Shown piece by piece: positions 62,292 to 64,000 of a DNA stretch of 64,000 bases (its first letter is position 1; every line of letters begins with the position of its first letter). Source of the DNA: CAZPQN01 sp964588795 (lineage in GTDB: Bacteria; Fidelibacterota; UBA2242); the NCBI GenBank assembly GCA_964588795.1, contig CAZPQN010000007.1:1-64000 (forward strand), given 5' to 3'. The notes under the pieces are model-generated. The model worked only from the letters and a program-made list of their open reading frames with translations. It had not been told where the DNA came from and searched no databases. The position numbers were made by a program, and so were the translations under genes.

Positions 62292-64000
62292 GTGCAATTG
62301 AACATCCGCAATTTCTGTATCATCGCCCATATTGACCATGGTAAATCTACCCTGGCTGATCGTCTGTTAGAGTACACGCACACCATCAGCCAGCGTGAAA
62401 TGAAAGCCCAGGTGCTGGACGATATGGATTTGGAGCGGGAACGGGGCATTACCATCAAATCGCATCCGATTCGGATGGATTACCAAACTCCCGACGGACA
62501 ACAATACATACTGAATCTGATCGATACTCCGGGGCACGTCGATTTCTCCTACGAAGTCTCCCGCAGTTTGGCGGCGTGCGAAGGTGCTCTGCTCTTGGTG
62601 GACGCCACTCAGGGGGTTGAAGCCCAAACCGTCAGCAATGCTTATCTGGCAATTGAGAACAATCTGACGATTATTCCGGTCATTAACAAAATTGACCTGC
62701 AGGGGGCACGGATTGCGGAAGCCCGGCGGCAATTGCGGGATTTAATCGGCTGTCAGGATGAGCACATTCTATTGACCAGCGCCAAGACCGGCATCGGGAT
62801 CGAGGAATTATTCAAAGCGATCATCGAGCGTATTCCTCCGCCTCCGGACGCTTCGGACAAACCCCTGCGGGCACTGATTTTCGATTCGACCTTTGACGCC
62901 TTCCGTGGTGCAATTCCCTATATCCGGATTTTCGAGGGCGCCGTCAAAACGGGGGATGTCATCCGCTTTTTCGCCAGCGGAACAAGTTATGAGGTGGCGG
63001 AAGTCGGAATTTTCAAGATGCAAAAAGTACGCACGGATGCTCTCATAGCGGGTGAGGTCGGGTATCTGATCGGCGGCGTCAAGGATATTTCCAAAGTCAC
63101 CGTCGGTGACACGATCACCCGCCGCGACGAACCGACTCCCCAAGCTTTGCCCGGCTATCGCGTGATCAAGCCAATGGTGTTCAGCGGTATGTATCCGATC
63201 GACAGTGAAGGTTACGAAAACTTGCGCAGTTCGTTGGAGAAAATGCGGCTGAACGATTCATCGTTAATTTACGAACCGGAAACCTCTTCAGCGTTGGGTT
63301 TCGGTTTTCGATGCGGGTATCTGGGTCTTTTACACATGGAAATCGTTCAGGAACGCCTCGAACGGGAATTTAATCTCGACCTGATCACGACCTTACCCAA
63401 CGTACGTTTCCAGCTTTTGATGAATAATGGCGATATTGCGGAGATCGACAATCCCACCCTGATGCCGGAATCCGGTTCCTTTACGGCCATTCTGGAACCA
63501 TACGTCAAGGCGGAAATCATCTTGCCGCCCTCGTTCATGGGTAATGTCATCAAGCTCTGTCAGGAAAAACGAGGTGTCTTTAAGGGCACTCACTACCTGG
63601 ATGTGGATAAAGTACAAATTAATTATGAACTCCCCCTGGCTGAAATTATCTTCGATTTCTATGATAAATTGAAATCTGTGTCACGGGGTTACGCCTCGTT
63701 TGACTACGAACCAATCGGGTTTCGTGAAGGGGATCTGGTGAAATTAGATATTCTGATTGCCGGTGAACCGGTAGATGCGCTGTCCCAAATTGTTCACAAA
63801 GACAAAGCTTATCACCACGGACGACAGTTGTGTGCCAAGCTTAAGGAGCTTATTCCACGCCAGTTATTCGAAGTGGTAATTCAGGCGGCGATTGGGAGTC
63901 GCATTATCGCGCGCGAGGTCGTCCGTCCCTTGCGTAAAAACGTCACTGCGAAATGCTATGGCGGGGACATCACCCGAAAAAGGAAACTGTTGGAGCGTCA
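62292..64000 (+). CDS. lepA: Elongation factor 4 (LepA), 3' end cut by window
   Basis: Translational GTPase that acts on stalled or mis-set ribosomes. The frame runs from GTG 62292 (TTG 62298 also possible) to the window end, about 569 of the usual ~600 residues. It shows G1 IAHIDHGKST, ERERGITIK, G3 DTPGHVDFSYEV, G4 NKID, the LepA-specific GFGFRCGYLGLLHMEI and C-terminal CYGGDITRKRKLLE. The ribosome site before GTG is weak. The 77-bp spacer ahead has no clear hairpin with a T-run. Confidence 0.97.
   Translation, partial: MQLNIRNFCIIAHIDHGKSTLADRLLEYTHTISQREMKAQVLDDMDLERERGITIKSHPIRMDYQTPDGQQYILNLIDTPGHVDFSYEVSRSLAACEGALLLVDATQGVEAQTVSNAYLAIENNLTIIPVINKIDLQGARIAEARRQLRDLIGCQDEHILLTSAKTGIGIEELFKAIIERIPPPPDASDKPLRALIFDSTFDAFRGAIPYIRIFEGAVKTGDVIRFFASGTSYEVAEVGIFKMQKVRTDALIAGEVGYLIGGVKDISKVTVGDTITRRDEPTPQALPGYRVIKPMVFSGMYPIDSEGYENLRSSLEKMRLNDSSLIYEPETSSALGFGFRCGYLGLLHMEIVQERLEREFNLDLITTLPNVRFQLLMNNGDIAEIDNPTLMPESGSFTAILEPYVKAEIILPPSFMGNVIKLCQEKRGVFKGTHYLDVDKVQINYELPLAEIIFDFYDKLKSVSRGYASFDYEPIGFREGDLVKLDILIAGEPVDALSQIVHKDKAYHHGRQLCAKLKELIPRQLFEVVIQAAIGSRIIAREVVRPLRKNVTAKCYGGDITRKRKLLER

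Noticed and set aside
1..64000. CRISPR arrays, insertion sequences, prophage or defence islands
   Set aside because: No regularly spaced repeats, transposase, integrase, phage structural genes or known defence genes were found among the frames on either strand.

Overview
The window reads as about 64 kb of a scaffold from a Gram-negative (diderm) bacterium of the FCB type (Fibrobacterota-Chlorobiota-Bacteroidota and relatives). A candidate phylum such as KSB1 or Calditrichota fits best, but this is inferred from gene content and the phylum is not proven. Supporting features are KDO transferase and a family-9 heptosyltransferase (lipopolysaccharide), BamD, a PorV-like outer-membrane protein, a protein with a type IX secretion (T9SS) sorting domain, a Bacteroidota-style stand-alone GT5 domain, and a full MreBCD/PBP2/RodA rod. 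Clear Shine-Dalgarno sequences (for example AGGAGG before 52397) and many GTG/TTG starts argue against typical Bacteroidota. One run of 100 N flanked by a 55-bp exact duplication shows this is a draft, probably metagenomic, scaffold.

Layout. 1-9.2 kb: a surface-polysaccharide block (two GT4 glycosyltransferases, asparagine synthase, methyltransferase, flippase, YfhO membrane protein), AT-rich around 3.2-5.2 kb. 9.2-17.4 kb: an orphan histidine kinase, a PTS IIA protein, a zinc-ribbon DUF2007 protein, hisS, a BatA-like protein, hflX, a DUF2520 dehydrogenase-like protein and a small secreted protein. 17.4-24.8 kb: hutH coupled to guaB, rpsT, a DUF2953-GerW pair, a Crp/Fnr regulator and an amidohydrolase; strands alternate here. 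25-38.9 kb: a long, tightly packed + strand run of envelope and housekeeping genes (tatC, polyprenyl synthase, heptosyltransferase, waaA, two ABC ATPases, CDP-alcohol transferase, ftsY, rimO, rmlA-long, mtaB, deoxynucleoside kinase, purN, purH). 38.9-44.2 kb: mreB-mreC-mreD-mrdA-rodA. 44.3-52.2 kb: a CpoB-like protein, the solo GT5 domain, three poorly known envelope proteins, rpiB, glyA, nrdR and a 54-residue Trm112-like protein. 52.4-64 kb: a PorV-like protein, a T9SS-tagged degenerate M6 peptidase, a gluzincin/beta-propeller/barrel protein, a DUF5683-like protein, bamD, nadD and the start of lepA.

Most genes overlap by 1-30 bp or sit within 30 bp of each other, often as ATGA or GTGA couplings, so translation is probably coupled across long transcripts. 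Most of the window is housekeeping. The parts that stand out are the 52.4-60.8 kb secretion-linked block, where a secreted M6-type protein has lost its whole HEFGH zinc site next to a protein with an intact HEFTH site; the ABC ATPase pair with no membrane partner; the DUF2953-GerW pair in a diderm; and the apparent CTG start of nadD. No RNA genes, CRISPR arrays, insertion sequences or phage genes were recognised, and there is no gene-free stretch over 300 bases.
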